Positions 1 through 9,613 are shown, counted from the stretch's first letter. The stretch is DNA of 64,000 nucleotides from Bradyrhizobium sp. C9 (GCF_002532045.1 NZ_NWTG01000003.1:434001-498000); one strand, 5' to 3'. Made by a program: numbers and translations. The notes: generated from the letters alone by a model not told the origin.

Positions 1-1
1 T

Positions 2-358
2 GAGGAAGAGCCTTCGATGCATCCCGCCGCCAAGCTGCAATTTGCCCGCATCGCCGACGAGTTCGCGCGATGGCGCGCCATTGCCGAACCGGAACGGCCG
101 CCGGCGCCGGCGTGGTGGTGGGGACCGGCATTCGAGATGCGCGATGCCGCTGAGCCGCTGCCCTCCGCCTTGTCGCGCCGGTTCCGCCTGCCCGACGGGG
201 CGAGCTTTGCGGAGGCGTCGGCGGCGCTGCGCCAGACCCTGGCCGGCCAGGCGATCCCGTCCTGGCCCTATGATTTCTCGCGCGTGATCGCATCCACCGA
301 TTCCGACGTCCGCGACCTGCCCGTGCAGCCGTCAGACGACAGCGCGTTTCCGCCCTAG
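2..358 (+). CDS. C-terminal part of an unknown protein (cut by window edge)
   Basis: The reading frame is open from the first bases of the window to a TAG at 356-358. An ATG at 17 would give 113 residues, but no in-frame stop precedes it, so the gene may begin outside the window. The product is rich in Ala, Pro and Arg, with a Trp cluster (APAWWWGP) and no domain, signal peptide or membrane segment I recognise. Its last 27 bases overlap tail-to-tail with the cyclic-di-GMP gene on the other strand. I cannot assign a function. It could also be a spurious frame, because GC-rich DNA gives long open frames. Confidence 0.4.
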   Translation, partial: EEEPSMHPAAKLQFARIADEFARWRAIAEPERPPAPAWWWGPAFEMRDAAEPLPSALSRRFRLPDGASFAEASAALRQTLAGQAIPSWPYDFSRVIASTDSDVRDLPVQPSDDSAFPP

Positions 359-3300
359 ATCCGGCCCGGCGTCGCTGGTCGCCTCGTCGTCCAGCGACGG
401 CTGCAACGGCGGCGACGTCAGCACCGGCGACGTCTTCAACAATTCGGCGAGATCGCGCGGCGGCAGCGGCCGGCTGAACAGGAACCCCTGCATCTCGTCA
501 CAGGCATGGGCTCGCAGGAACTCCTGCTGCTCGGAGGTCTCGACGCCCTCGGCCACGATGGTCATGCCGAGCGCCTTGCCCATGCTGATGATCGCCTGCG
601 CGATCGCGACGTCCTCGGAATCGTCAGGCAGGTCGCGCACGAAGGAGCGATCGATCTTGATGGTGTCGATCGGGAACTGCTTCATCAGCGACATCGACGA
701 ATAGCCGGTGCCGAAATCGTCGATCGCGAGGCGAATGCCCCGGTGCTGGATCGCGTCGAGCACGCGGACCGCACGCGTCACGTTGCGCATCACCATGCTC
801 TCGGTGACCTCGAGCTGCAGCAGCGCCGGCGACATGCCGCTCGCCGCCAGCGCCTCGTCGATGTCGTCGAGCAGGTTCGGATCGCCGAACTGCCGCGGCG
901 AGAGGTTGACCGCCATCGTCACCGCCTTGAGGCCGCGGTGCTGCCACGCCATGTTCTGCGCGCAGGCTTCCTTCAGCACCCAGCGGCCGATCGGCACGAT
1001 CAGCCCGATCTCCTCGGCGAGCGGAATGAACTGCCCCGGCGAGACCTTGCCGAGCTCGGGATGGGTCCAGCGCAGCAACGCCTCGACGCCGCTGATCTGT
1101 CCGCTCGCCATGTCGACCTTGGGCTGATATTCGAGCGTGAACTGGTCGCGCTCCAGCGCGCGGCGCAGCGCGCTTTCCATCGTCAGGCGCTCGATCGACT
1201 GCGCCCTGACCTCGTTGGAGAAGAAGCGAAAACCGTTCTTGCCGTCCTCCTTGGCGAGATACATCGCCATGTCGGCATTCTTGGTGAGCGTCTGAACGTC
1301 GGAGCCGTCGGTCGGATAGGTCGCAATGCCGATCGAGGCCGTGGTGTGGCACTCGTGCCCGCTGAGCTGCATCGGCTGGCTGAGCGCGACCAGGAGATCG
1401 CCGGCGATGCGCTCGACGTCGTGACGTTCGGCGGTGTCATCCAGGATGACCACGAACTCGTCGCCGCCGAGCCGCGCCACCACGTCGCTCGCGCGCAACG
1501 ATCCGCGCAGCCGCTCGGCGATCGCCACCAGCAGCATGTCGCCGGCGTCGTGGCCGAGCGAATCGTTGATCACCTTGAAGCGGTCGAGATCGATGAACAG
1601 CACGGCGAGCTGCCGGCAATGGCGGTCCGCCGCCGAGATCGCGTGACGCAGCATCTCGTTGAAAGTCTCGCGGTTCGGCAGATTGGTCAGGCTGTCGTGC
1701 GAGGCAAGATATTCGATCCGCTCATCGGCCTTGTGCTTCTCGTCGGCACGGTCGAAGCTCTCGAGCGCGAACGCCAGATTGTCGGCGAGCCGCTGCAGCA
1801 GCTCGGCGAATTCCGGCGTGAACGTATCCTTCTCGATCGCGACGAAGATCATGACGCCGACGACCGATCCGTTGACGATCAGCGGAAACGAGGCACCGGA
1901 CTGCGTTCCATCGAGACGAGCGCGCTCATGGAAGGCCGCGGTCTCGGTATCCGCAAAATAGTCGTTGATGATGCAGGCTTTGCCGGACCGGAACGCCCTG
2001 CCGCAGGCGCCGCGCCCCTCGGGGTGCGCTTCACTGGTCGAGAGTGTCACCTGGCACGCGCCGTCGGCTGCCGGGCCTGCGATCGCGACGATGCGGAGAT
2101 AGTCGCTGCCGGGCTGCGCCAGCGCGATGGTGGTCGAGGTGAACTTGCCGCCGGTCGCTGCCGCCTCGCAGACCAGCTGGTAGAGCTCGGCGCGGGACTT
2201 CGCCCGCATGATCGCCTCGTTGGTCGCGCTCAGCGCCGCGAACATCCGCGACAGCCGCTCCTTCTGCTCGTCGGCCCGGGCCTTCTCGTCGGCGCGGTCG
2301 AAATTGGCCAGCGCAAACGACACGTTTTCGGTGAGCCGCTGCAGCAGCGCCATCATCTCCGGGCTGAAGGTGTTGAACTCGCCGGAGAGGAACACCAGCG
2401 CGCCGATCGCCTCGCCGTTCTTGAGCAGCGGCAGGGCTGCGCCGGACTTGCTGCCGCTGTCGCGCACGACCGGATAGACATGCGACTCGGGGCCGAAGTC
2501 GCTGAGATAATCGTTGCTGATGCAGGGCCTGCGGGTGCGGATCGCAACGCCGGTCAGCGTTTGTCCTTCCGGGCGCGTCGCATCGGCCGACAACTGGACC
2601 TCGCGAGCCCGTACCCTGTCGGGGCCGGAAGCAGCCACGTTCTCCAGGAAGGCTTCACCCGGGCGCACCAGCCTGATCGTGGCCGAGATGAACTGACCGC
2701 CGACCGCGGCGGCATCGCAGACCAGATCGAACAGCTCGCCGCGGGATTTCGCCCGCATGATGGCCTCGTTGGTCGCGCTCAGCGCCGCGAACATCCGCCT
2801 CAGCCGTTCCTTCTGCTCCTCGGTGCGCGCCTTCTCGTCGGCGCGATCGAAGCTGCCGAGCGCATAGGCGACGTTGTCGGCGAGCCGCTGCAGCAGCTCA
2901 GCGAACTCGGCCGAGAAGGTGTTGCGCTTGGCCGAGATGAACAGCATCACGCCGACCGGCTCGTCGTCGACGATCAACGGAAATGCCGCACCCGATCGCG
3001 CATCCTCGCGGTCGATGACGTCGCGGAACGGGCTGTTGGCGACGTCGCCGAGAAAATCGTTGTTGACGCAGGCGCGCCGGGAGCGGAATGCCCTGCCGCA
3101 AACCCCGCGCCCTTCGGGACGCGCCTCGCTGCGCGAGACATTGAGGCGGCGCGCATTCTCGGCAGTCGGCCCCGCCACCGCCATCATCTCCAGGAAGTCG
3201 TCGCCGGGCTTTGCGATCAGGATGCTGGTGGAGTTGAACCCGCCGCCATGCGCCGCCGCCGCGCAGACCAGCTCGAACATCTCGAGCCGCGACCGCGCAC

Positions 3301-4495
3301 GCATGATCGCTTCGTTGGTCGCGCTCAGCGCCGCGAACATCCGCGACAGCCGCTCGCGTTCGGCGTCGGCCTTGGCCTTCTCGGTGGCGCGGCCGAACGT
3401 GTCGAGCGCAACCGAGACGTTCTCGGCGATGCCCGCCAGCAGCGCGATGATTTCTTCATCGCGGGCCCAGGAATTGCCGATGAAGAAGATCAGGACGCCG
3501 ATGCTCCTGCCGAACCGGGTGAGCGGCAGCGCGACACAGGCCATCAGACCGCTCTCGCCCGCTTGCGCCTGCGAGGCACCCGTCGATATCGGAATGTCGT
3601 GCTCGATGCACGGCCGTTTGGTCCGGAACGCCTCGCCGCAGATCCCCTTGCCGTAGAGATTGTCCGGATCGGTCGAAAAGCGCGTCTGCGTGATCAGGTC
3701 GAGCGCCTCGCCGGTGCCGGCGACGGGTTCCAGCCAGTGCGTGTCGGGCTCGGCCAGCAGCACCACCGTGGCGAAGGATTTTCCGCTGAACACCGCGGCG
3801 TCGCACACCCGCTGATAGAGATCGTGCTCGGTCTTGGCGCGAAGGATCGCCTCGTTGGTTGCGCTGATGGCGCCGAACATGCGGTTGAGCCGGCGCATCG
3901 CCCGCTCGCCGCTCTTGCGGGACGCCTCATGGTCGAAATTGTCGAGCGCAAAGGACACGTTCGCCGCGATGCGCTCCAGCAGCGACACGATCTCCTCGCC
4001 GAGCGAGTCGACCTCGCGCCGGGTCACCATGAAGACGCCGACGCTGCGCCCGTTGCAGACCAGCGGCATCGCCGCCGCCGCACCGACGCCGGCCGCCGCG
4101 AGGCCGCTGCGCCACGCCGCCGAACGGGCATCGTTGATGTAGTCGTTGCTGACGCTGGCGCTCTGATCGCGGAACGCGTGGCCGGCGACCCCCTCACCTT
4201 CCGGGATGTTGGCGAGGGCGGAGATCCTGATGCTGCGCAGGCGCGCGACATCGTCACCGCAACCGGCGGCGAATGTCAGCCGACCGGTATCCGGCTCCAG
4301 CAAAAAGACGGTCGCGGCCAGGAAGCTCCCGCTCGAGAACGCGGCTTCGCAGACCTTTCCGTACAATTCTTCTGGTGATTTCGCGTACAGGATCGCTTCG
4401 TTGGTGGCATTCAACGCCGCGAATGTACGTCCGATGCTCGACTGCACGATCCCTGAAGGCCCCAGGGCCATCCCCTTCAATCTGCCGGGGAACAT
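332..4495 (-). CDS. Five-GAF GGDEF-EAL cyclic-di-GMP signalling protein
   Basis: A predicted bifunctional diguanylate cyclase/phosphodiesterase of about 1387 residues. The N-terminal 930 residues are five tandem GAF-type sensor units of about 180 residues. Each starts with a near-identical helix (FAALSATNEAIMRA in units 3-5; variants in 1 and 2) and ends with an LLQRLADNVxFAL-type helix. The GGDEF domain follows, with motif RLGGDEFVV near residue 1009 and an RxxD product-inhibition site (RASD) five residues before it. The C-terminal EAL domain shows EALLRW, DDFGTGYSS, KIDRSF and EGVET, so both activities look intact. There are no membrane helices, so it is probably cytoplasmic. The frame extends to 4699, but the GAF-linked ATG at 4495 (or 4471) is more likely the start; the ribosome site is weak. 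It stands alone, and its ligands are unknown. Confidence 0.9.
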   Translation of the reverse strand: MFPGRLKGMALGPSGIVQSSIGRTFAALNATNEAILYAKSPEELYGKVCEAAFSSGSFLAATVFLLEPDTGRLTFAAGCGDDVARLRSIRISALANIPEGEGVAGHAFRDQSASVSNDYINDARSAAWRSGLAAAGVGAAAAMPLVCNGRSVGVFMVTRREVDSLGEEIVSLLERIAANVSFALDNFDHEASRKSGERAMRRLNRMFGAISATNEAILRAKTEHDLYQRVCDAAVFSGKSFATVVLLAEPDTHWLEPVAGTGEALDLITQTRFSTDPDNLYGKGICGEAFRTKRPCIEHDIPISTGASQAQAGESGLMACVALPLTRFGRSIGVLIFFIGNSWARDEEIIALLAGIAENVSVALDTFGRATEKAKADAERERLSRMFAALSATNEAIMRARSRLEMFELVCAAAAHGGGFNSTSILIAKPGDDFLEMMAVAGPTAENARRLNVSRSEARPEGRGVCGRAFRSRRACVNNDFLGDVANSPFRDVIDREDARSGAAFPLIVDDEPVGVMLFISAKRNTFSAEFAELLQRLADNVAYALGSFDRADEKARTEEQKERLRRMFAALSATNEAIMRAKSRGELFDLVCDAAAVGGQFISATIRLVRPGEAFLENVAASGPDRVRAREVQLSADATRPEGQTLTGVAIRTRRPCISNDYLSDFGPESHVYPVVRDSGSKSGAALPLLKNGEAIGALVFLSGEFNTFSPEMMALLQRLTENVSFALANFDRADEKARADEQKERLSRMFAALSATNEAIMRAKSRAELYQLVCEAAATGGKFTSTTIALAQPGSDYLRIVAIAGPAADGACQVTLSTSEAHPEGRGACGRAFRSGKACIINDYFADTETAAFHERARLDGTQSGASFPLIVNGSVVGVMIFVAIEKDTFTPEFAELLQRLADNLAFALESFDRADEKHKADERIEYLASHDSLTNLPNRETFNEMLRHAISAADRHCRQLAVLFIDLDRFKVINDSLGHDAGDMLLVAIAERLRGSLRASDVVARLGGDEFVVILDDTAERHDVERIAGDLLVALSQPMQLSGHECHTTASIGIATYPTDGSDVQTLTKNADMAMYLAKEDGKNGFRFFSNEVRAQSIERLTMESALRRALERDQFTLEYQPKVDMASGQISGVEALLRWTHPELGKVSPGQFIPLAEEIGLIVPIGRWVLKEACAQNMAWQHRGLKAVTMAVNLSPRQFGDPNLLDDIDEALAASGMSPALLQLEVTESMVMRNVTRAVRVLDAIQHRGIRLAIDDFGTGYSSMSLMKQFPIDTIKIDRSFVRDLPDDSEDVAIAQAIISMGKALGMTIVAEGVETSEQQEFLRAHACDEMQGFLFSRPLPPRDLAELLKTSPVLTSPPLQPSLDDEATSDAGPDLGRKRAVV

Positions 4496-4848
4496 TGCCC
4501 GCGAGAGGCCTAAGTGATGGTTAGTGTATCCGGCAAGTTGTGAGACAAAGTAAACGGCTGACGAATCCCGGTGGCCATTTTCCGGGATAATACGGACGCT
4601 GTGTACCAGCCTGAGGCGAAGGGTTGCAGGGCGCGGATCGCCGGCCTGGTTGCGCCGCCGGAGCCGCCAAATTCCGCAGCGCGACCGCGCCCGTTCCATT
4701 CAGTGAAATCCCGGCCGGGAGCACCCTGCTGGCGGTATGGCGGACCGGATTTTCCGCCCTTGCTCGGCGGGCGGCGCTTTGAGAGCATGAGCCTGACAAC
4801 AGCAAGCAAGACCCGCGCATCACGCGGGCGAACCGCGAGGAAAATCCC
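4496..4848. other. Divergent intergenic region, no gene seen
   Basis: This 353-base gap separates the divergent cyclic-di-GMP gene and the Ldh2-type gene and must hold both promoters. I see no convincing small gene. A short GC-rich hairpin (CCCGCG at 4812-4817, CGCGGG at 4823-4828) lies in the Ldh2 leader, followed by a ribosome site GAGGA before the ATG at 4849. No repeat element is present. Confidence 0.5.
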
Positions 4849-5901
4849 ATGCCGATCGTCCAGGCCGACCGTCTCACACGCATCGGCGCGGCGCTGCTCC
4901 GGGGCGCCGGCGCATCGGAGGAGGAAGCCAACGCGGTCGCCTCCGGCTGCGTCAACGCCAACCTCGCCGGCCATGACTCCCACGGCGTGATCGCGATCCC
5001 GACCTATATCGACCGCATCAAGGCCGGCCATATCGTTCCCGGCGCGAAATGGACCGTGGTGCAGGAGACGCCGACCACGACCGTGATCGACGGTCATTGG
5101 GGGTTCGGCTTCCACGTCAACGCCAAGGCGATGGAGATGACCATCAACAAGGCGAAGACCGCCAATGTCGCGGCCTGCACCGTGTTCCGGCAGAGCCATG
5201 TCGGCCGGCTGGCACATTACCCGCTGATGGCGATGCGCGAAGGCATGATCGGGATTGCGGCCGCCGATTCCGGCCGCTCGCCGAAACATGTCGCCCCGTT
5301 CGGCGGCCGCGAGGCCCGGCTCGGCACCAATCCGCTCTCGATCGCGGTGCCCTCAGACCTCGAGGCGCCGTTCTATCTCGACATGGCGACCTCGGCGGTC
5401 GCGGCCGGCAAGATCCAGCTCGCGGTCGCGCGCGGCGAGAGCATCCCGAAGGGCTGGATCATCGATGCCGAAGGGCGCGACACCACCGACCCTGCAGATT
5501 ACCGCAAGGGCGGCGCGCTGCTGCCGCTCGGCGGCAGCGAAGGCTACAAGGGCTCGGGCCTTGCCGCGATGGTCGAGGTGCTGTGCGGCCTGCTGACCGG
5601 CCTCGGCTTCGGCGTCGAGCCGACCGGCCGGCACAACGACGGCTGCTTCATGGCGGTGTTCAATGTCGCCGCGTTCCGCCCGCTCAAGGACTTCAGACGC
5701 GAGGTCGCCGATTTCGCCCGCTACCTGAAATCGACGCCGCCCTCGGAAGGGAGCCGCGGCGTGTTCTATCCGGGCGAGGTCGAACATCTGCGCGAAGTCG
5801 AACGGCGCAAGAACGGCATCGAGATCGAGGATGCGACTTGGGACAAGCTGAAGGCGCTCGCGGCCGGTTACAAGCTCACCGACGACCTCGATCTTCGCTG
5901 A
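4849..5901 (+). CDS. Ldh2-family malate/lactate-type NAD(P)-dependent dehydrogenase
   Basis: A 350-residue 2-hydroxyacid dehydrogenase of the Ldh2/MDH2 family, which is unrelated to classical Rossmann lactate dehydrogenases. Family signatures are visible: SHGVIAIPTYIDRI near residue 44, a His-containing SHVGRLAHY segment, APFGGREARLGTNPLSIAVP, and a C-terminal GGSEGYKGSGLAAMVEVL. Members oxidise malate, lactate, ureidoglycolate, sulfolactate or imino acids; the substrate here cannot be read from sequence. It is the first gene of a probable three-gene operon, lying 24 bases before the flavin monooxygenase. The ribosome site GAGGA precedes the ATG. The cytoplasmic location is inferred from the lack of a signal peptide. 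Confidence 0.85.
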   Translation: MPIVQADRLTRIGAALLRGAGASEEEANAVASGCVNANLAGHDSHGVIAIPTYIDRIKAGHIVPGAKWTVVQETPTTTVIDGHWGFGFHVNAKAMEMTINKAKTANVAACTVFRQSHVGRLAHYPLMAMREGMIGIAAADSGRSPKHVAPFGGREARLGTNPLSIAVPSDLEAPFYLDMATSAVAAGKIQLAVARGESIPKGWIIDAEGRDTTDPADYRKGGALLPLGGSEGYKGSGLAAMVEVLCGLLTGLGFGVEPTGRHNDGCFMAVFNVAAFRPLKDFRREVADFARYLKSTPPSEGSRGVFYPGEVEHLREVERRKNGIEIEDATWDKLKALAAGYKLTDDLDLR

Positions 5902-5925
5902 CGCATTCAGGTACAGGAGAACGAC

Positions 5926-7290
5926 ATGACACGGCAAATGGCGCTGGTCGGCTTTTTGCAGGCGCAGAACTGCACCAACCTGCCGAGCTCCTGGCGTCAC
6001 CCGGAGTCGCGCGACGATTCGATGTCGGCGGACTACTACCAGGAGATTGCGCGCATCCTGGAGCGCGGTAAGTTCCATATGGCGTTCTTCGACGATCGCC
6101 TCGCGATGCCCGATCGCTACGGCAACGATCACGCCCACACCGTCGAGTACGGCATCCGCTGCGTGAAGATGGACCCGATCGTGGTGCTGACCACGATGGG
6201 TATGGTCACGACCAAGCTCGGCCTCGCCTCGACCGCGTCCACCACCTATTTCGAACCGTTCGACGTCGCACGCCGCTTTGCCACGCTCGACCTGATGACA
6301 AACGGCCGTGCCGCGTGGAACGTGGTGACGTCGGTCAATGACGGCGAAGCGCTCAACATGGGCCGCGAACAGCATCTCGAGCACGATCTCCGCTACGATC
6401 GCGCCGACGAGTTCATGGAGGTGGTGCTCGGCCATTGGGACGCCTGGGAAGACGGCTCGCTGGTGATCGACAAGAAAAGCGGCCGGTTCGCCGATCCAAC
6501 CAAGGTGAAGCGGCTCGACCACAAGGGCGCGTTCTTCACCTCGCGCGGCCCGTTCACAGTGCCGCGCTCGGCGCAGGGCCATCCCGTCGTGATCCAGGCC
6601 GGCGCATCCGGCCGCGGCCAGCGCTTTGCGGGACGTTGGGGCGAGGTGATCTTCACCGCGGCGCGTAACCTTGCTAACGCCAAGCAGGGCTATGACGCGA
6701 TCCGTGGCGAAGCCGCCAAGGCCGGCCGCGATCCCGACCAGATGTTCCTCTGCAACCTGATCACGCCGGTCACCGGCGCGACCAAGGCCGAGGCCGAGGA
6801 CCGGATGGCCGTGATCCAGAAGCTGCCGCTCGAGATCGATGCGCTGTCGCTGCTCGCCGAAGGCCTCAACTTCGATTTCGGCGCCAAACCGATCGACGAA
6901 CCGCTGACCACGGAAGAGTTACAGGGCATGCAAGGCATGCTCGGCATCCGCGACGGCGTGCTGCGCACCTCCGGCAAGACCAATCCCTCGACCCGCGACT
7001 TCATCACCTTCTCCGGCCGCGGCCAGGTGCAGGATGCGATGGTCGGTGGCCCCAAGGAGATCGCTGACCGGCTGGAGGAAATGTTCGAAGGCCGTGGCTG
7101 CGACGGCTTCGTCATCGCCGCGAGCTATGTGCCGGGCTCCTATGTCGACTTCGTCGATCACGTGGTGCCCGAGTTGCAGAAGCGCGGCCTGTTCCACAAG
7201 GACTACGCCGGCACGACGCTGCGCGAGAATCTCGGGCTGAAGCGCCCGGCTGCCGGCGCCTGGAAGACCGGCGCGCAGGCTGCGGAATAG
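5926..7290 (+). CDS. LLM-class flavin-dependent monooxygenase (NtaA/SnaA/DszA type)
   Basis: A 454-residue luciferase-like TIM-barrel enzyme of the long NtaA/SnaA/DszA subgroup, which uses FMNH2 from a separate reductase. Typical segments are STTYFEPFDVARRFATLD, the NGRAAWNVVTS motif near residue 126, RYDRADEFMEVV, and VIQAGASGRGQRFAGR in the second half. Known members oxidise aminocarboxylate chelators, sulfones, pristinamycin or long alkanes; no reductase gene lies nearby. The ribosome site AGGAGA precedes the ATG. The gene follows the Ldh2-type gene by 24 bases and precedes the FAH-family gene by 12, so the three probably degrade one substrate. Confidence 0.9.
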   Translation: MTRQMALVGFLQAQNCTNLPSSWRHPESRDDSMSADYYQEIARILERGKFHMAFFDDRLAMPDRYGNDHAHTVEYGIRCVKMDPIVVLTTMGMVTTKLGLASTASTTYFEPFDVARRFATLDLMTNGRAAWNVVTSVNDGEALNMGREQHLEHDLRYDRADEFMEVVLGHWDAWEDGSLVIDKKSGRFADPTKVKRLDHKGAFFTSRGPFTVPRSAQGHPVVIQAGASGRGQRFAGRWGEVIFTAARNLANAKQGYDAIRGEAAKAGRDPDQMFLCNLITPVTGATKAEAEDRMAVIQKLPLEIDALSLLAEGLNFDFGAKPIDEPLTTEELQGMQGMLGIRDGVLRTSGKTNPSTRDFITFSGRGQVQDAMVGGPKEIADRLEEMFEGRGCDGFVIAASYVPGSYVDFVDHVVPELQKRGLFHKDYAGTTLRENLGLKRPAAGAWKTGAQAAE

Positions 7291-7302
7291 AAGGACATCA
7301 TC

Positions 7303-8088
7303 ATGCGCTGGCTGAAATTCACCGCCGCGGGCACCACGTCTTGGGGCCTCGTCGAGGGCGACACCGTCATCACCGTGAACGGCGATCCGTTCGGGGAATG
7401 GAGCAAGACGGCGAAGACCCACGCCCTGAAGGACGTCAAGATCGAGCTGCCGCTGATCCCGCGTACCTTCTACTGCGTCGGGCTGAACTATCTGAAGCAC
7501 CTCAAGGAAGCCGCCGACAAGGCCGGCACGGTGCCGAACGTGCCTGATCGTCCCGAAATCGGCTACCGCGCGCAGAACGCGCTGATCGCCCATGACGAGA
7601 ACGTCGTGATCCCCGCGAGCGCGACCGAGAAGATCCATTACGAGGGCGAACTGGTCGTCGTGATCGGCAAGAAAGCCAAGCACCTCACCGAAGCCAACGC
7701 GCTGGACTGCGTATTCGGCTACACGATCGGCAACGACGTCTCCGAGCGCAACTGGCAGAAGGCCGACCGCGGGCTGTGGCGGTCCAAGAACGCCGACACC
7801 TTCAAGCCGATGGGCCCGTGGATCGAGACCGATGTCGATCTCGACCGCATGGAGACCGCGATCCGCGTCAACGGCAAGGAGACCGGCCGCTTCCGTACCA
7901 ACGAGATGATCTTCGGCATCGTGCCCTTCCTCGTCGAGCTTTCGAAATATTTCACGCTGTCGCCCGGCGACGTGATCTGGATGGGCACCGACGGCGCCTC
8001 GCCGGACCTGAAGGACGGCGACGTGGTGGAGATCGACATCACCGGGATCGGGACATTGCGGAACCGGTTCGTGAGGGAGAAGGTGTGA
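7303..8088 (+). CDS. Fumarylacetoacetate hydrolase (FAH) family protein
   Basis: A 261-residue FAH-superfamily enzyme; members hydrolyse or decarboxylate beta-diketo and oxo-acid intermediates using a divalent metal. The metal-site pattern is present: HYEGELVVVIGKKAK supplies the two Glu, and GYTIGNDVSERNWQ and KNADTFKPMGPWIET follow, ending with GDVIWMGTDGASP and the product-loop region. A short N-terminal domain precedes YCVGLNYLKHLKEA. The ribosome site AAGGA lies before the ATG, 12 bases after the monooxygenase stop. As the last gene of the cassette, it probably acts on a ring-opened or oxidised product made by the first two enzymes (inferred). Confidence 0.9.
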   Translation: MRWLKFTAAGTTSWGLVEGDTVITVNGDPFGEWSKTAKTHALKDVKIELPLIPRTFYCVGLNYLKHLKEAADKAGTVPNVPDRPEIGYRAQNALIAHDENVVIPASATEKIHYEGELVVVIGKKAKHLTEANALDCVFGYTIGNDVSERNWQKADRGLWRSKNADTFKPMGPWIETDVDLDRMETAIRVNGKETGRFRTNEMIFGIVPFLVELSKYFTLSPGDVIWMGTDGASPDLKDGDVVEIDITGIGTLRNRFVREKV

Positions 8089-8120
8089 GGGTGTGCCTAC
8101 GCTCGCGCCTCATTCTCGAT

Positions 8121-8242
8121 GTCGTCCCGGCGCAGGCCGGGACCCATACTCCGCAGCGGAAGTTGGGAACGGGACTCGTCGTTTCAGCGTAGCGTAACAA
8201 TAACCATCGGTGGTTATAGGTCCCGGCCTGCGCCGGGACGAC
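8121..8242. repeat. Imperfect-palindrome intergenic element (GTCCCGGC family)
   Basis: Outer arms GTCGTCCCGGCGCAGGCCGG (from 8121) and CCGGCCTGCGCCGGGACGAC (to 8242) are near-perfect inverted copies around about 75 bases, so the unit can fold into a long hairpin. It fills most of the 315-base gap between the FAH gene and the serine hydrolase and may end the upstream transcript. The rest of the gap holds no recognisable gene. Confidence 0.75.
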
Positions 8243-8403
8243 AGCGAGTGTGTTGCACGGCGTGTGAGTCACACATTCGCATTCTCGCAACATTGCCTAT
8301 CGGGCCATCGTGACGTCATCACACAGCCACTTTCGTAACGTGACAGAAGCTGGAGAACCGCAATACCGTGCGGGCCGTTAGCTCCAGCACAGGCAAGACA
8401 ACC

Positions 8404-9588
8404 ATGCCGCTTTCACGCCGAACGTTGCTCCAGGGCACGCTGCTAACAGCCGCAGGGATCGCCAGCAGGCAATCGCCGGCGCTTGCCGACCCGCCCGCGG
8501 AGCTGCCGACATCGGAGCAACGCAAGCAGATGGCGGGCCTCGCCGCCGACTTCATGAAAGAGTACGACGTCCCCGGTCTTTCCATCGCGGTTTCGATCAA
8601 GGGAAAGCCGGCTTATGTGGAGGCGTTCGGCGTTGCGGACCGGGAGAGCGGCGAAGCACTGACGCCGCAGCACCGCTTCCGCATCGCGAGCATATCGAAG
8701 CCGGTGACCTCGACCGGCATCTTCACCCTCGTCGAAGCGGGCAAACTGCGGCTCGGCGACTACGTGTTCGGCGCAAGCTCCATTCTCGGCAAGGACTACC
8801 CGACGACGCCAACCTTGCAAAGTCTGATGCCGTCAGGCTCATCCCGCTCGCTCGTCGAGCAGATCACGATCGAGCATCTGTTGACCCACACCACCGGGAC
8901 CTGGGGCAACCAGTCCCGCGACCCGATGTTCATGAACCAGGACATGAACCATCGCGAGCTGATCAACTGGACGCTGGAGCACATGCCGCTCACCAGTCCA
9001 CCGGGCCAGTCCTATGCCTATTCGAACTTCGGCTATTGCATCCTCGGGCGCGTGATCGAGAAGCTCAGCGGCCGCAGCTATGAGCAGTATGTCAAGGACG
9101 CGGTCCTGAAGCGATGCGGCATCACCGACATGCAGATCGCCGGCAACACGCTGCGCGAGCGGGCAAGCAACGAGGTGAAATATTACAGCCAAACCGGCGG
9201 CGATCCGTACCGGATGAACGTCGCCCGAATGGATTCGCACGGCGGCTGGATTGCGACACCGAGCGATCTGACGACGCTGTTCGTCCATATCGACGGCTTC
9301 AAGGACAGCGAACAGCTACTCACCGACGACAGCCTCCGCGTCATGAGCACGCCAAGCGCCGTCAACCCCCGTTATGCCAAGGGCCTCTTCATCACCGCCA
9401 ACAACAATTGGTGGCACAGCGGCCTGCTCGACGGAACGACGACGATCTCGGTCCGGACCGATGGAGACTTCTGCTGGTCCGCGTTCACCAATACCAGGTC
9501 GCGCGACGGCATGGCCCGCGCCCTCGACCTTCTGGTCTGGCACATGGTCAAGACGGTGCCGGACTGGCAACCGCAGAAGCGGGCGTAG
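8404..9588 (+). CDS. Tat-exported serine hydrolase, beta-lactamase (class C)/DD-peptidase fold
   Basis: The product of about 394 residues has a twin-arginine signal (LSRRTLLQG at residues 3-11, then a hydrophobic stretch and an Ala cluster), so export by Tat is likely. Catalytic motifs of the serine beta-lactamase-like superfamily are present: SISK with Ser96 and Lys99, and YSN at 206-208. Members include esterases, D-aminopeptidases and class C beta-lactamases; which one this is cannot be told. An upstream ATG at 8368 is in frame, but it would bury the Tat signal inside the protein, so I prefer 8404. The gene stands alone, convergent with a LysR gene 25 bases downstream. Confidence 0.85.
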   Translation: MPLSRRTLLQGTLLTAAGIASRQSPALADPPAELPTSEQRKQMAGLAADFMKEYDVPGLSIAVSIKGKPAYVEAFGVADRESGEALTPQHRFRIASISKPVTSTGIFTLVEAGKLRLGDYVFGASSILGKDYPTTPTLQSLMPSGSSRSLVEQITIEHLLTHTTGTWGNQSRDPMFMNQDMNHRELINWTLEHMPLTSPPGQSYAYSNFGYCILGRVIEKLSGRSYEQYVKDAVLKRCGITDMQIAGNTLRERASNEVKYYSQTGGDPYRMNVARMDSHGGWIATPSDLTTLFVHIDGFKDSEQLLTDDSLRVMSTPSAVNPRYAKGLFITANNNWWHSGLLDGTTTISVRTDGDFCWSAFTNTRSRDGMARALDLLVWHMVKTVPDWQPQKRA

Positions 9589-9613
9589 GCCTCGCCGTCA
9601 TTCCGGGCCGAGC

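Noticed and set aside
506..4378. Open frame of 1290 codons on the plus strand
   Set aside because: It lies exactly antisense to the five-GAF GGDEF-EAL gene, is extremely rich in Arg, His and Asp, and shows no domain. Such mirror frames are normal in high-GC coding DNA.
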